A stretch of DNA of 64,000 nucleotides from Phialocephala subalpina (lineage: Eukaryota > Ascomycota > Leotiomycetes > Helotiales > Mollisiaceae). Shown here one piece after another: positions 45,132-56,697 of the stretch. The notes under the pieces are model-generated. The model was given only the letters and a program-made list of their open reading frames with translations, made no database searches and was not told where the DNA came from. Position 1 is the stretch's first letter. Every line of letters begins with the position of its first letter. The stretch is taken from the NCBI GenBank assembly GCA_900073065.1, contig FJOG01000005.1, forward strand, positions 372,001-436,000. Reading direction: 5' to 3'. The translations under genes and the position numbers were made by a program.

Positions 45132-46793
45132 CATTTTTGCTTTTTCCCCTTGGGGCTAAGCGAGCAACTTCTTTTTGCATAATTTATTCTCTCTCTTTTT
45201 CTCGCACAAGCTGTGGGTAATTTTAACCGAGAAATGAACGTTTACTCAAGCTCGTGTTATGTTCTTCGAGAACTAGCCCGGCTTCCGCCAAACCTCACGG
45301 CCTGTTTTTGATTTCCCAGGTCCTCATCTTCCCCCAATTTCCCAATCCTACCTCACCTTCTCATCACCATCTGTCAGAGTCGTGAGGTTGTCAGTCGTAT
45401 CTCCATTACTAAGATTCTCCTAATCCGCAGCTGAGTCACTGACCTTTCTCTGCACGTCCCAGGCTTTGTTTACTGACAGCCGAGTTCCAACTCAGCAGGT
45501 CCAAAATATATTTTGTTATTCTTCCAACCTTCCAGAGGTCTCTCGAGCCAGTCATTCCTTCTCAAAACCTCTGCTACAGCAACACCTATGCCCTAGACAA
45601 CCCTGCCCTTCTTGCAGGCGCTATTTCTGCCTTTACCATCGTGAGTCCCTCGTACAACCTTTCCCCAGGCTAAGACTTTTATAGAGCCTTTCCGGCACAC
45701 ACTCGTCGAGCTCCTCCAAGCCTAAACCCTCTTCAAATGATATACCCCAATCCAACAGCTCTTGAGCACAACAATCCTTACTTCCTTCCACAGCCTAGCC
45801 CACTTACCATTAACCACCGAAGTTCTGACTTCTCACCAAAGCACGATTCAGCTACTCAGTTGTCTAGGCAAAATTACGGACGTGACTTTTCCAGTGAACA
45901 CACGCCGAGGAATTGAATCTTGGCCAAAGGATTGCTATTACATTTGATCTCGCACTCTCAAATGCGAGGAAAGGAGGTGCAGGATGGACATGACGTAAAT
46001 ATCAGGAAGTGCGGTGTTGACTCTTAATCTGAACGGCCCCTAAATCCGAGGTTCTGTGGATTGAGAAAGTACAAAATCTGGAGTCGGGATGAGACGAAAA
46101 ACAGGGACTTGAGAAGCTACCTCAAGTCTAACACGAACTATCTCCTCAGGATATGCTGGCCGAGGGGGAGGAAAAGGGTTTCTTAAACTAGATATGTGCC
46201 ACTGACTAGAATACAGACGCGAAAGTCAACACTTCGAGAAAGACACACAGTTGCTAGAAGTTGGTCATCGCCTGCATCCGTTCTCTCTGATCGTGTGGCC
46301 CTAAGCAAGCTAAGTGCATCCAATGTGTCATTACCAGAAATCTCTCAGGCAATGATGAGCCTGGGATCGGCATCTCGATCAATGAAAACCCTAGCAGAAG
46401 GGGGGAGTGTCCAGAAAGTCCTGGTAGGCTGGAAGATTGAAGCGCTGGAGAAAGCCTCTTGCAGGTTTCGAATGAAGCCACAGCCATATTTGCCAATCAG
46501 TATTATTTTACAATAGTAACTGGCGAATGATGTTATTTCTGATGATTGAGATCTTCAATGAGTCAAGACTGGTGCATGTACCCGTCGCTCAACGGCATTT
46601 CCTTGCCGCCCACGGAGAAGTAGCAAACAAACACTTGGAACATTGGTATATCCACCTCGCACCTCACCATCCCCTCAAAAACCGCAAAGGAGACTATTCT
46701 TTGAAGATTTTCGATATCTCACTTTTTTTATATCGAATTTCTATCCGACTCGACTGAAGACTCAAAGAAATCTCTCCAACTTCTCCACCTAGG
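45132..46793. other. Intergenic
   Basis: No gene supported. Pyrimidine-rich stretches occur around 45300-45560. A hairpin CTCGCA...TGCGAG lies at about 45949-45968. Open frames such as 46196-46516 are unsupported. Confidence 0.4.
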
Positions 46794-47036
46794 GAAGAGC
46801 CTCCTCCCCTCACACAAGAACAAATGGAAGAGCTCACCAAGAACTTTCGACCCTACATGATGACACCATGAATTTTAGCCTCCCAGAGCACCACCTCTCC
46901 TCTTCAGGCTCTCATCGAAGAGATCGCCAATAACTTCAGATCCAGTCCCGACAGAGCCTCGAAGACATTCGCCAACATCCAAGACGCAGTCCTCAACAAC
47001 ACGACGAGAGTCCGCGACCACATGCAGCCGTTGGCC
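46794..47036 (+). pseudogene. Small remnant of a protein-coding gene
   Basis: One frame reads as natural protein: EEPPPLTQEQMEELTKNFRP, then YMMTP and an in-frame TGA (46869-46871), then SPLQALIEEIANNFRSSPDR, FANIQDAVLNNTTRVRDHMQ. Strong codon-like composition and charged helices on both sides of the stop suggest a coding sequence interrupted by a nonsense change. No start or splice frame is clear and I do not recognise the family. Confidence 0.35.
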
Positions 47037-47107
47037 AGCTTCACTCATCCGTGGAACTCGTGCAAGCTGGCAGCGACACTCGTTTTGGTACTTGCATCTT
47101 CGAAAGA

Positions 47108-47607
47108 CACAATGCTTGAAGCTATGAAGTTCCAATCTAGAAGCTTGGGAGGTTTGCCAAATTTGGAAATCACCCGCAGTACTCCAACAACGTCTTTCTC
47201 AACTGCATTCGAAATTGCAAAGTCCGTTGCCTTAGGACCAGGAAAGAAGACGACGATTCTGGGCGTCTCGTTGGTTGATATGCATATCTTTGAGCTAGCA
47301 GAAAAGGGCCAGTCAGAACCATGGAGTTCGTTCGCGCATACATTTGTTGTTGGAATTCACAATGCTTGAAGCTATGAAGTTCCAATCTAGAAGCTTGGGA
47401 GGTTTGCCAAATTTGGAAATCACCCGCAGTACTCCAACAACGTCTTTCTCAACTGCATTCGAAATTGCAAAGTCCGTTGCCTTAGGACCAGGAAAGAAGA
47501 CGACGATTCTGGGCGTCTCGTTGGTTGATATGCATATCTTTGAGCTAGCAGAAAAGGGCCAGTCAGAACCATGGAGTTCGTTCGCGCATACATTTGTTGT
47601 TGGAATT
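47108..47607. repeat. Perfect 250-bp direct tandem duplication (two copies)
   Basis: Copy 1 is 47108-47357 and copy 2 is 47358-47607. As printed they are identical over all 250 bases; both start cacaatgcttgaagc and end ttgttggaatt. The duplicated segment has an open frame on both strands but no recognisable protein. Identity means the event is recent, or is an assembly artefact. Confidence 0.95.
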
Positions 47608-50600
47608 TGATGTAAATGAGGCGTGCGGCCCGAAAGGCAAACAGAGACCCATGGTGCCCAAGTTTGAAGGTTGAACCCGGGTGCATCCCATTCCCGATGT
47701 CCGGGTAGAGCATGTGAAGAAATTTGACTTTCTCTGAAGCTGATGCCTGTGTTTTGGATAAGATATGAAAATAATGTGGTAGTACCTCAACCCGCAAAAT
47801 AGCCAAGATAGCGTGGGTTGTATATTTCCAGAACAAGACTTGAGGCTGGTCGCTAGCCATATGAAGCATAACAGTAGCTTTGTGATTTCTTGCATTTGAG
47901 AAACAAAGTTAACGCTGTGCTTTTAAAGTGCATGAACTTCACATTCGTCAAGGCTGTCAGTGGCTTCATTCGTCCCCAACAAGCAAGTCTCGAACTCTCG
48001 CCCCACCGGATCACGTATCCCATTTCCCCGATCCGACCGGGGGAAAGTGAGTTTCGGGAACATCTCCGCGAAACTTACACAGCACAAACTCATGACCACA
48101 GAGGGTTCAAGAGCTTAACTTTGTCTTGCGCGTCTTCAAGCATCAAAGCCAACAAGACCTTTTAGCAGTGTTTCTAGACAACTAGAAATCCGAGTTGGTC
48201 TGCGTTATATTGATGCAGTGCTTCAGACCTACGTGGTCATCCCTGAAGTAAGTAATGGCTCGTTGAGACCATTGGCCTCTATACGACAAGTCTTAGCTTG
48301 CTCTGGCCCTCGAAAGTTATAACGGGAAAGTCGAATTCTCTGCAGTGCAAGGCTGCAAGCTCAAATATCTCTCAAAGACGTGGGGCCTACCCCTAGGCAT
48401 ATGCCAGAACCGTCTTTCGGCGACAGAGCTATCTCTCGCCGGTTCGGTACAACGCTACAAAGTACCTTGATGTCATTGGGACATCAGTAAGTGCTGATTA
48501 CTGCAGTGTTGAAACCCAATCATGGTCTTCTACCACAGTACGGATGTAACGACAAAACAAGACAGAAAATGCCCACATGCCGAAGGATCATGACTCGGGA
48601 ATACCATTTAAGGCCCTATTCTTGACTGGTTGAGCCGAGCTCTTGCTCCGTGAAACTCAAAAACAACCCATCTTAGCTTTGTTCGAGAAGCCAAGCGGCT
48701 CGTGAGATGCGTAGGGGATGCCAGTGCCGATGCTGACGGCTCGGCTGTCTTCCCGAGCGTTATAAATGGCGTGTTTTTCTACGGATCAGCCGTGCTCGGG
48801 GGACTTGTTCGAAGGGCCCGTCAGTCAACTTTGATGTAAATATCCATGCACGATTCGTACGTCAATGCGAAGTGACCAAACTCTGCTCACGAGGCCGGTT
48901 ATCCGCTTGTGCGAGCTCGCGGGGAAGTGTCTTTGTCTGCCGAAGCCGATGGTTACGAAGCCGAATTATCTCGGCCCGGGGCTGCATCAGCGGCGATTCA
49001 GCGCATCTCCTCAGTCAAATCTCAAGTTCCACAGGAAGCAAAGGAACAGCCACAGTCAAAGACAACTTGAGGAAAGTTTCGCAAGGAGACAGGGTACACG
49101 AAAACAGCTGCACTCCGCAACAGATGCTAGATACGATGCGATGGTCCGAGATTCTGTAAATGTGCGGCAAGCATGAGGAAAGGATAATTAATTTTGCGAT
49201 CCTCCACGACCAACATTCTCAGAGTCTATTCGCAAGTCAGCGCGATTCCCATTCTTTCTGTCTCGGAAGCCGTAGAGACTCAGCTCATGCAGAGTTCCGG
49301 TTTGTAACATGATAGAAGCCATGTACCAAATCATTGCGACAAATATCTGCAAGTTGAAGATCTGATGGCCATGATAAGAATGCTGGAAAAATCGCTGGAA
49401 ATGGGCGCATTTGATTGATCGCCCAGGCTAGTAATAAAGCGGATGTTGAGGTTACACAAACTCATCTTTAAATTAACCGTGACCCTCGATTGTTGGCCTG
49501 TGAACCACTGCACGCTTGCAGCCACATCGCTGCAACACTTGTACCTTTTCAAACGTTGACCGGCAGTTGAAGCCCCCAGGCATTGCCTCATCTGGAGAAG
49601 AGTTCCTTGGATACCAAAATATGCAGCAAGCTGGCTGCGATGGACCGTTGCTTGAGATGGTCAGAAGTGGTAAACCGGTTGGCCACCGCGTCCATCGTAT
49701 GCTCCCTTTTCGGACGAGAGCTTAAGGTTTTCAGAGGCACTCTCATCCTTTCCATGCCTCGGACTATCGGACATTGGCCTGCCTGTTCCTGTAAGGATTC
49801 AAGGAGAATGCCTCTCCTCCGTGCCCAACATGGTCCAAGCTATTGTCGCTTGTCACAGCCCAGGTGGTGCGGAACATCGAATAGGCAGATACTCAGCAAC
49901 TCGGAGATGAACATGGACCACACGTCTCAAGGATACCTTCGAGAAATGATGTTCCTGCAAAGCCGTCGTCTTCGACTTCCACTGCCGGTCTATTTCTTTG
50001 GGCGTCATCGGCTATCCATGGAATGGAACGAAGTATGAGATTCGGAGACCTGCTTTCAACGTCGCATGGCCCTTGCGCTCCGGCTGCATCGATTCGCTGA
50101 AATTGATGCAATTGGTCCACAGAGACCCGACAGGCGGTAACAATCTGATCACTTGCTCCCGGAAAACCGTTGCAGTGAGATTGGGGATGATGAAATGATG
50201 GGTCGTTGGATAGGACGACGCGGGCTGTTGCTGGAAGCACCTGGGCTGACGTCTCGACTCGTTCCTTTGGCGGTGTTCGGCCAGGAGAGTCAGCAATTTC
50301 GGGAAGTGGGGACCTTTTGAATGTGCGACTGTAGGCCGGGTAAAAAGCACTTCGGCCTCGAGCCATGTCCAAGGTCCACGGGGGCCAGGAAGTATAACCA
50401 AGGTTGCTGCCCAAGGTTCAACAGGTCGACGAGGACCGACGATCGGTCATATCTACCACTAGAGGCGCATCCGAGACGGCAGCAACACATGTGGCCTTCC
50501 AGGATAGCTCATTTCGTGACAAGTCGGGGCCGGGGAGTGTAACGAGTCGGCTGGGTACTTGCTGGATGTACTACGGTACCAGGGCCTGCCTCCCTCGCTT

Positions 50601-51218
50601 CCCTGCACTATGTTTACCGTCGAGGCACATATGGGCCAAAAGCGTGGAGTAGCAGCAGGAAGGAGGGTCAGTGGCATCTGGTGCTGTGCTGTGGTGTGGT
50701 GTAGTGTGCTGTGGGTGGTTCTTGAAGAAAGGCGAGGGCAAGTTCACGATGTTCTTGCTGCTGGCGCCAAGCTACAGTAGCTTCTCTTAATAGACTCGAG
50801 ACTAAAAGTTTAGTCCACGAGCCAGAACCTCCGCGAGCACAGGTCACTTCTTCCCCCCCACTCTCCTCCTTCTCATCACTCACCGTCTCGTACATCCTCC
50901 GGGGCCAAGGGCACATCATATCAGATCCCACTTTACGACTCTTATCGTGCCTTGCTTGTCCTGGACTTTTACGTTAAGGTTTGGCGCTGACGCTGCCAGT
51001 ATCCGTCGAGCTCTCTCTCTGTATTAGCTCGAGCGTCTTTTTACCCTCATTCTGTCCTTGCTCTTCCAGAGTTCAAATACAAAGTCTTCCCTCAACATTG
51101 ATATTCTTTTCTTTGCCACTTTCATCCATGATCACTTTTGTCTGCAAGGGCTATCTACTTTATTTGATCCTCCTCTTTGATTGATTCTTCGGACCTTCAA
51201 CAATATTCACCGCTCATC
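47608..51218. other. Gene-poor intergenic region, 3.6 kb
   Basis: I see no supported gene. Frames at 47890-48165, 48865-49176, 49583-50038 and 49893-50414 (minus) overlap on opposite strands and lack motifs. The near-palindrome gactaaaagtttagtc lies at about 50801-50816. 50840-51218 has long C/T-rich runs and is the likely promoter and leader of the aminotransferase gene. An unrecognised gene or long non-coding RNA here cannot be excluded. Confidence 0.4.
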
Positions 51219-52745
51219 ATGTCTCCTTCAGCATTATTGAATGATAACGATCAGCATGACAACCATCTTGCTCCTGCTCTCAAGAATGGTGTACACCTCA
51301 ATGGGCACTCTACGTTGACCAAAGGTCCATCCCTCACCAATGGGTCTCTCAAAGCTGAATACCTGCTTGACCGCAATCTTCGCAAAGCATATCCAGTTGT
51401 CAAAGGTGGCAAGGGCAACTACTTGTATCTCAACGACGGCCGAAAAGTCTTCGATTCCACATCCGGAGCGGCAGTCTCCTGTCTTGGCCATGGCAACCAG
51501 AGAGTCATTGATGCAGTTGCTGCTCAGATGCAAACCGGAACCCCGTACCTGGCTTCGACTTTCTGGATGTCAGAGGTTGTTGAAGAGCTTTGCAAGGAAC
51601 TGATCAATGGCACGGATGGCAAGATGGCTCGCGTCTACTTGACCGGTTCTGGTCAGTTCTCCACCCCCACTTAGATTTCTTTCAAACTTATATTGTCAGG
51701 TTCCGAGGCCATGGAAGCCACAGTCAAGATGGCGCGCCAATTCTTCTTTGAGAACAACAAGAACACTCCAAGGGTCAACTTCATCGCAAGACAGCACTCT
51801 TACCATGGAAACACAATTGGTGCTCTTGGGATATCAGGCCATGTCGCTCGTAGAGCCCCTTACGAACCATTTCTCATGGACAATGTGCATCATGTATCAC
51901 CATGCAATGCATACCGGCAGCGTCAGGAGGGCGAGTCGAACGCCGCGTTCGTAGCGAAGAAAGCCGCGGAGCTGGAAGCGACATTCCAGGAACTCGGTCC
52001 CGAGACGGTCGTTGGTTTCATCTGCGAACCAGTAGTGGGGGCCGCTCTCGGCTGCGTTCCATCAGTTCCAGGTTACTTGGAAGCGATGCGAGACGTCTGC
52101 CATAAGCATGGCGCATTGTTCATACTCGACGAAGTTATGAGTGGAATGGGCCGATGCGGAACTTTACACGCCTGGCAGGATGAGGATATTGTCCCGGATC
52201 TTCAGACAATCGGGAAAGGCCTTGGTGCCGGCTATCAGCCCATCGCTGCGGTCCTGATCTCACAGAGAGTCGTCAACGCCTTGCTCGATGGTAGCGGCCA
52301 ATTTGTTCATGGGCAAACATACCAAGGCATGCCCGTCCAAGCTGCAGCGGCACTTGAGGTTCAAAAAATCATGCGCGAGGGAAATATGATGAAGAACGTC
52401 CAAGTCCAAGGCGCTTATCTAGAAGCGCGCCTCAAAGCTCTTCTTGGAGATCATCCAAACGTTGGCGATATTCGTGGTCGTGGACTCTTCTGGGGTATCG
52501 AGTTTGTCAAGGACAAGAAGACGAAGGAGCCTTTTGATCTCAAAACAGGCATCGCTCAGAAGGTTTCCGACACTGCGATCTCGGCCCCTTTCAACATGGT
52601 CATGTACCCAGGTACCGGTACAGCCGATGGTGTCAGAGGAGACCATGTGATACTTGCACCTACCTACATTGTCACCAGGGAAGATATCGATCATATTGCG
52701 AAGACAGCATCTGATGTTGTGCATCACGTCTTCAGTGAGCTATGA
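51219..52745 (+). CDS. Class III pyridoxal-phosphate aminotransferase
   Basis: Exons 51219-51651 and 51700-52745 (48-nt intron) encode 492 residues. The N-terminal ~45 residues are a polar Asn/His/Leu-rich leader. The fold-type I core follows: YLYLNDGRKVFDSTSGAAVS, LGHGNQRVIDAV, LTGSGSEAMEATVKMARQ (phosphate-binding), ARQHSYHGNTIGALGISG, EPVVGAALGCVP, LFILDEVMSGMGRCG (the Asp that contacts the pyridine nitrogen), TIGKGLGAGYQPIAAVLIS (the Schiff-base Lys of IGKG) and FVHGQTYQGMP. The class transfers amino groups from omega-amino acids or diamines. The closest fungal relatives are usually annotated as aminotransferase class III or 4-aminobutyrate-like; the substrate cannot be read from sequence. 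No clear mitochondrial presequence. Confidence 0.88.
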
Positions 52746-53304
52746 ACTGTAGATATTGGAAGGGAAATGGGTGACACTTGTCATTACAGGCTTGCACATA
52801 CTTCATTTCAACATGGATTTCAACTATAGAATACGGCTTTGCATTCATTTTGCAACATCGGTGTAGATAACAAAGCGTAATCTATGATCTGTGCCCGTCA
52901 TCACTCGTGCAATCATCAGTGAAAGAAATACATTGCCCTTGATTGACTTAATGCAGACAGAGTTGGCTCTTCCAATGAGCAGAAGTTCGGGTGCTTGTCT
53001 GCACCTATTTTGCAAAGTACAGTTTGCTTAAAGAACAGAAATAAAAAACCACGTCCTTTCGTTTACTTTCGACACGTAAATGTTCAGTGATCGTGTGGTC
53101 GCCGCGGCGATTATCAAGACGTGCGGCCGGGAACTTGCACACAACCATTTTGAGAAGGCACCCTCGACTCGATCCTTCCAACTCCAGCGCGACTTCCCAA
53201 AGAGCACAACTACAGTTCCCCAATTCGTAAGAGTATTCTTGCACATCATACTTGATCTCCTCCTGAATTCTTTGCACTTGCAAACAACGCTCGCAGTCAT
53301 CACA
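52746..53304. other. Intergenic
   Basis: 3' flank of the aminotransferase gene and promoter of the acidic protein gene. The 100 bases before 53305 contain a C/T-rich leader. Nothing else is seen. Confidence 0.45.
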
Positions 53305-54853
53305 ATGGCTACGACCACTATCTACAAGCCCGACGACTTCGCCAACGCAGTCCACGAGGAGCTTCATTCCACCTTCGCTGCTCAAGCCAAGGCCAAGATA
53401 GTCCCCGATGACGAGTTTGCTGTCCACTACGAGCCATCCCATGTTGTTAGTTTGGCTATCTTGGACGAGCTCTACGACAATGTGGAGAACGGTCCTCTTA
53501 GCAAGAACGCTCTCAAGGCCAAGAACAAGAGCTTCAAGGCTAAGTAAGCCCAACCTTCCCGCTGAATTGGCACCAAATTCATGGTATTCCTTCTCTTTGT
53601 AAATGCGGAGATGCACTTCACCTCGGCACGATGCTTTCCAGCACTGATGATACATGCGGCACTACTCCACAGGTGTACAAGATTGCTGACTTCACCCTTC
53701 TGTGACATAGACTCAAGAACCACCCCAAGAACCCCAAGGACCTCTTGAAGACTCTTCAGACTTGCCGTGCTCTTGACGACGACGACGATGAGGGCGAGCT
53801 CGTTCTCAAGGCTCAGGAGTCTGTTCGCAAGGCTATCAAGTTGGGACGCTTCTCAGCTTCTCCTGCCGTCAAGAAGGTTGGTGGTGAGTCCATACTTTCA
53901 TTGTTGTCAATACCTTCCCACTGTTGTTTTCGACGTCCAAATCATTCGTACCTGTTTGGATAGTCTCGGCGGTAGAATGTCGATGCCATTTCACGAAGTC
54001 ACGCGGAAATCACTCTCTGGCTAGACGATCGCAGACCCAACGCAGAGAAACAATTGATTTCAGCCAGAAAGCACTGCTACCTGTAGCTGAAAAGGTATGC
54101 ACAGTGCACCAAGCGGCAGTTTGGTGGAAGCTTGCAATTTCCTCCAAATTTGCTGTCTGTGATTGGGTATATTTCGCCTGCATGTCCAAAGACAAGGCTA
54201 TCGAGGCGCAATCATGTCGCATTGTTGACGACCATCTCGGATATTCAGCTAACAGAGCCTTAGTGCGTCGCTCCGAGAGCCAGGTCACTCCTGGCAGCAC
54301 TAAGCGCCCGTACAACTGGAAGGATCCCGAGCACAAGAACAAGAAGCGAGCTCTTGAGCGCAAGGACACGCTCGATGAGATCAAGTCCAAGTTCATGGCT
54401 AAGCTGCTTCCCTTGGGCCAAGACTCAGGCGAGGAAGTTGCGAAGACCGTCAACATCAACAAGGAGGAGAACACCAAGGTTGAAGAGGAGGACTCCGAGG
54501 ATGACAAGAACGAAGCCGATGACGATGATAATGAATCTGACACCGAGGCTAGCAAGTCCGAGTCTGAGTCTGAGGAGGAAGATGACGACAGTGGAGAGGA
54601 TATTGAGACTGACGGCCTCTTTGTCGGCAGCCTCAATAGCAGCCCTTCTAAGGTTGCGACCGGCCGTCAACTCGCAGTCCTCGTCAACAAGTCCTTCGGT
54701 GACCTCATGAAGCGCACTCGACCCTCAAACTCCGAGGAGCCGTCCAACCATCAAGTCAAGCTTCGCGAGGTTCTCGACAAGATTAAGGGCGGCAAGGCTG
54801 GAGAGCTTACTCCGAGCGAGGAGGTAACGCTTCGTGAGGAACTTCGTCTTTGA
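53305..54853 (+). CDS. Acidic, lysine-rich protein of 333 aa, not recognised
   Basis: Exons 53305-53543, 53711-53883 and 54264-54853; introns of 167 and 380 nt are long for this window, but donors and acceptors are canonical and phases match. Start context cacaATGGC is good. The N-terminal part (residues 1-140) is mixed helical: YKPDDFANAVHEELHSTFAA, HVVSLAILDELYDNVENGPL, LLKTLQTCRALDDDDDEGEL, SVRKAIKLGRFSASPAVKK. The middle is basic (KRPYNWKDPEHKNKKRALER). Residues ~190-250 are a run of Asp/Glu/Ser (SESESEEEDDDSGEDIETDG), and the C terminus is helical (LREVLDKIKGGKAGEL). The composition resembles nucleolar or chromatin-associated proteins, but I do not recognise the family. Confidence 0.65.
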
Positions 54854-55369
54854 TTTGGCTTGGAGTTGTCGATTTTCGGCGCGTGATATTGCTTGATCGA
54901 CTTTCGACTCGATGGATCATCTCGCAGTGGGCTTCGGTTATCGTTTTCCACCAACATCTGTTTGTAAAGGTTTGACGCCTAGATCGTATCTCTGAGATGA
55001 TCGGACTCGTCGAGACTTTTTCTGATTTGTATTTTCAGCACATGGGTTAAGGGTTGTTATGAGATTCGTGAATTCGCGCATACTGAAGTAAAGTCATACA
55101 AAAATACAAAGTTCGGATTACCGTCCTTTCGTACAACATCTCCATGGTATCAATGCAACGTGATAGGTGCCAAAGACCAGGTAAAGATGTGTAGCACTAG
55201 CAGCAATTCGAGGCTTTAAGGAGGCATTTACTTTATTCTCAATATGAATATTGAACTTACTCAAAGACCGCAGATTACTCTCCAGGTTTAAAAGCCAAGG
55301 ACGGCCGAGTATCACGGGACCAGCTGTATCCCCAAAGCGCCATGGACAAATTACCGCCTTACCCTGCGC
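54854..55369. other. Intergenic between convergent genes
   Basis: Downstream of both the acidic-protein gene (+) and the AhpC/TSA-like gene (-). Only untranslated sequence is expected. Confidence 0.45.
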
Positions 55370-56182
55370 CTACTTATCCCCCTCCAGAACCTTCACACCC
55401 TCCCCAAAGTCCAATATATCAGCCGCCGACTTTGCAACACCACCCCATCGCACAACTCTACCATCATATTAGCACTGTAGCATGTCATTTGGTGGGACAG
55501 AGCTCCGGAGCCGGGAGCTGGGAGTTGTCTCAGGAACCTGCAGGCAAACACAACATCTCAACAGCCAGCTCCAGCCTCCAACAACCCTCGAAGACAATAC
55601 CAACAACTCAGTATGGAACCAAGACATACCCTTTCTCATCAACACCCCAACTCCCACTCGTCTGCCATCGATTCCCACTCTCCGTTGGCCGATTCCAGAT
55701 ACCCTCCTCCTTTCCTAGCTTAAACACATTCCACATACTGATTGGATTTAGGACATGCCATGCACTTGAAACTCCTAATCCCCATTTTGCGTATATTTCT
55801 CGTTCGAAATCGACAATTACGTGGATGTCGCCGGGCCCATAGAGGGCAGAGAGCCATTTTTCGGTTGATTCTTGCGAGCTGTGCGAAACTGCGATGAAGT
55901 TTATGTCTTTGTGAGTGGAAGCTTGGTCGCGGAGGGATTTGAATGTTTTTTCTGCGACTGGTAGGGTGGGAGTTAGCTTTTGGTTGGGACTGGAGAGGTG
56001 GGGGGAGAGGACGGACCTGGACAGCCGCAGTGGCGGAGGAAGGCGATGATTGTTGGGTTTCCGTTCTTGGGTGGGAAGGGGAGTTTTTCGGACGAAGGGG
56101 CTTGGGAGCCGATATCTGGAGCGGGGGAGGTGGTGAGTGGGGTTGGGGAGAGCCAGGAGTTAAGTTCTTGTTGGAAGGTCAT
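55370..56182 (-). CDS. AhpC/TSA-like (peroxiredoxin-related) thioredoxin-fold protein
   Basis: Minus-strand exons 56182-56017, 55957-55630 and 55457-55370, with introns of 59 and 172 nt, join in frame to 193 residues. The order is typical of the small fungal AhpC/TSA family: MTFQQELNSWLSP, GSQAPSSEKLPFP, NGNPTIIAFLRHCGCPVAEK (the first Cys of CGCP in the redox position), INFIAVSHSSQESTEKWLSA, VDFEREIYAKWGLGVSSAWH, GKEEGIWNRPTESGNRWQTS, then GVVRWGGVAKSAADILDFGE at the end. The role is probably thiol-based peroxide or redox handling in the cytosol; activity is not proven by sequence. It is divergent from the HET gene. A second open frame on the plus strand (55342-55842) is its antisense shadow. 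Confidence 0.85.
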
Positions 56183-56697
56183 TTTAGACTGCTTCCGACC
56201 GTGTGAGTAGGTGAGTGTCTGTGATTAGAGGATTGAAGGTTAGTGGGGTAGTAAGAGAGAGTAGCAACTTTATGTATGTCGTCGTCGTGGTGGGTGGCTA
56301 GTGAGGTCTATGATGATGTCTGTGAATGATCGACGGTGGTGGTGAAGCTCGAGCCCTGATCTGACTTAGCTCCAAGTCAAGTAGATCTGTAACTCTCTTC
56401 CCAACTTCGAGCTTTATGCGGACATGATGAACATGTATTTAATTCTAAATTGATGCTTCATACTCAAGCTGCTTGATGTATTTCTTTTTAATGCTTGCCT
56501 TTCTGTTATTTCTCAGCTCAAGGTTGCTCTGAGGCTATTGACACTACCCCTGCAAGTTGCAGGAGGCTACAGACCTCGTCAGCTGCGATGCCTTCATACT
56601 TTTCACATCCTCACCTATAACTGTTTTCTTTCATTTCGAGCGACAGCATTCTGTTCTGTTGAATGCAACATCCAGTCTTTTGGGTAAAGTTCGCAAA
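56183..56697. promoter_or_regulatory. Divergent promoter of the AhpC/TSA-like gene and the HET gene
   Basis: 515 bp between two divergent starts. The frame upstream of 56698 is open but not protein-like, and includes leader sequence. No specific binding site is recognised. Confidence 0.4.

Noticed and set aside
47960..48060. Possible tRNA T-arm (ctcgaactctcg) on the minus strand
   Set aside because: The stem does not pair and no acceptor or D arm is present.
49893..50414. 173-aa minus-strand frame near 50 kb
   Set aside because: Several overlapping frames on both strands occur here; composition is Pro/Ser/Arg-rich without homologous features.
54010..54636. Minus-strand open frame of 208 aa opposite the acidic protein
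   Set aside because: Ser-rich runs (SSSSSSSDSDS) are the complement of the Glu/Asp tract; an antisense artefact.
55342..55842. Plus-strand 166-aa proline-rich frame
   Set aside because: It is antisense to the well-supported AhpC/TSA-like exons and spans their introns.
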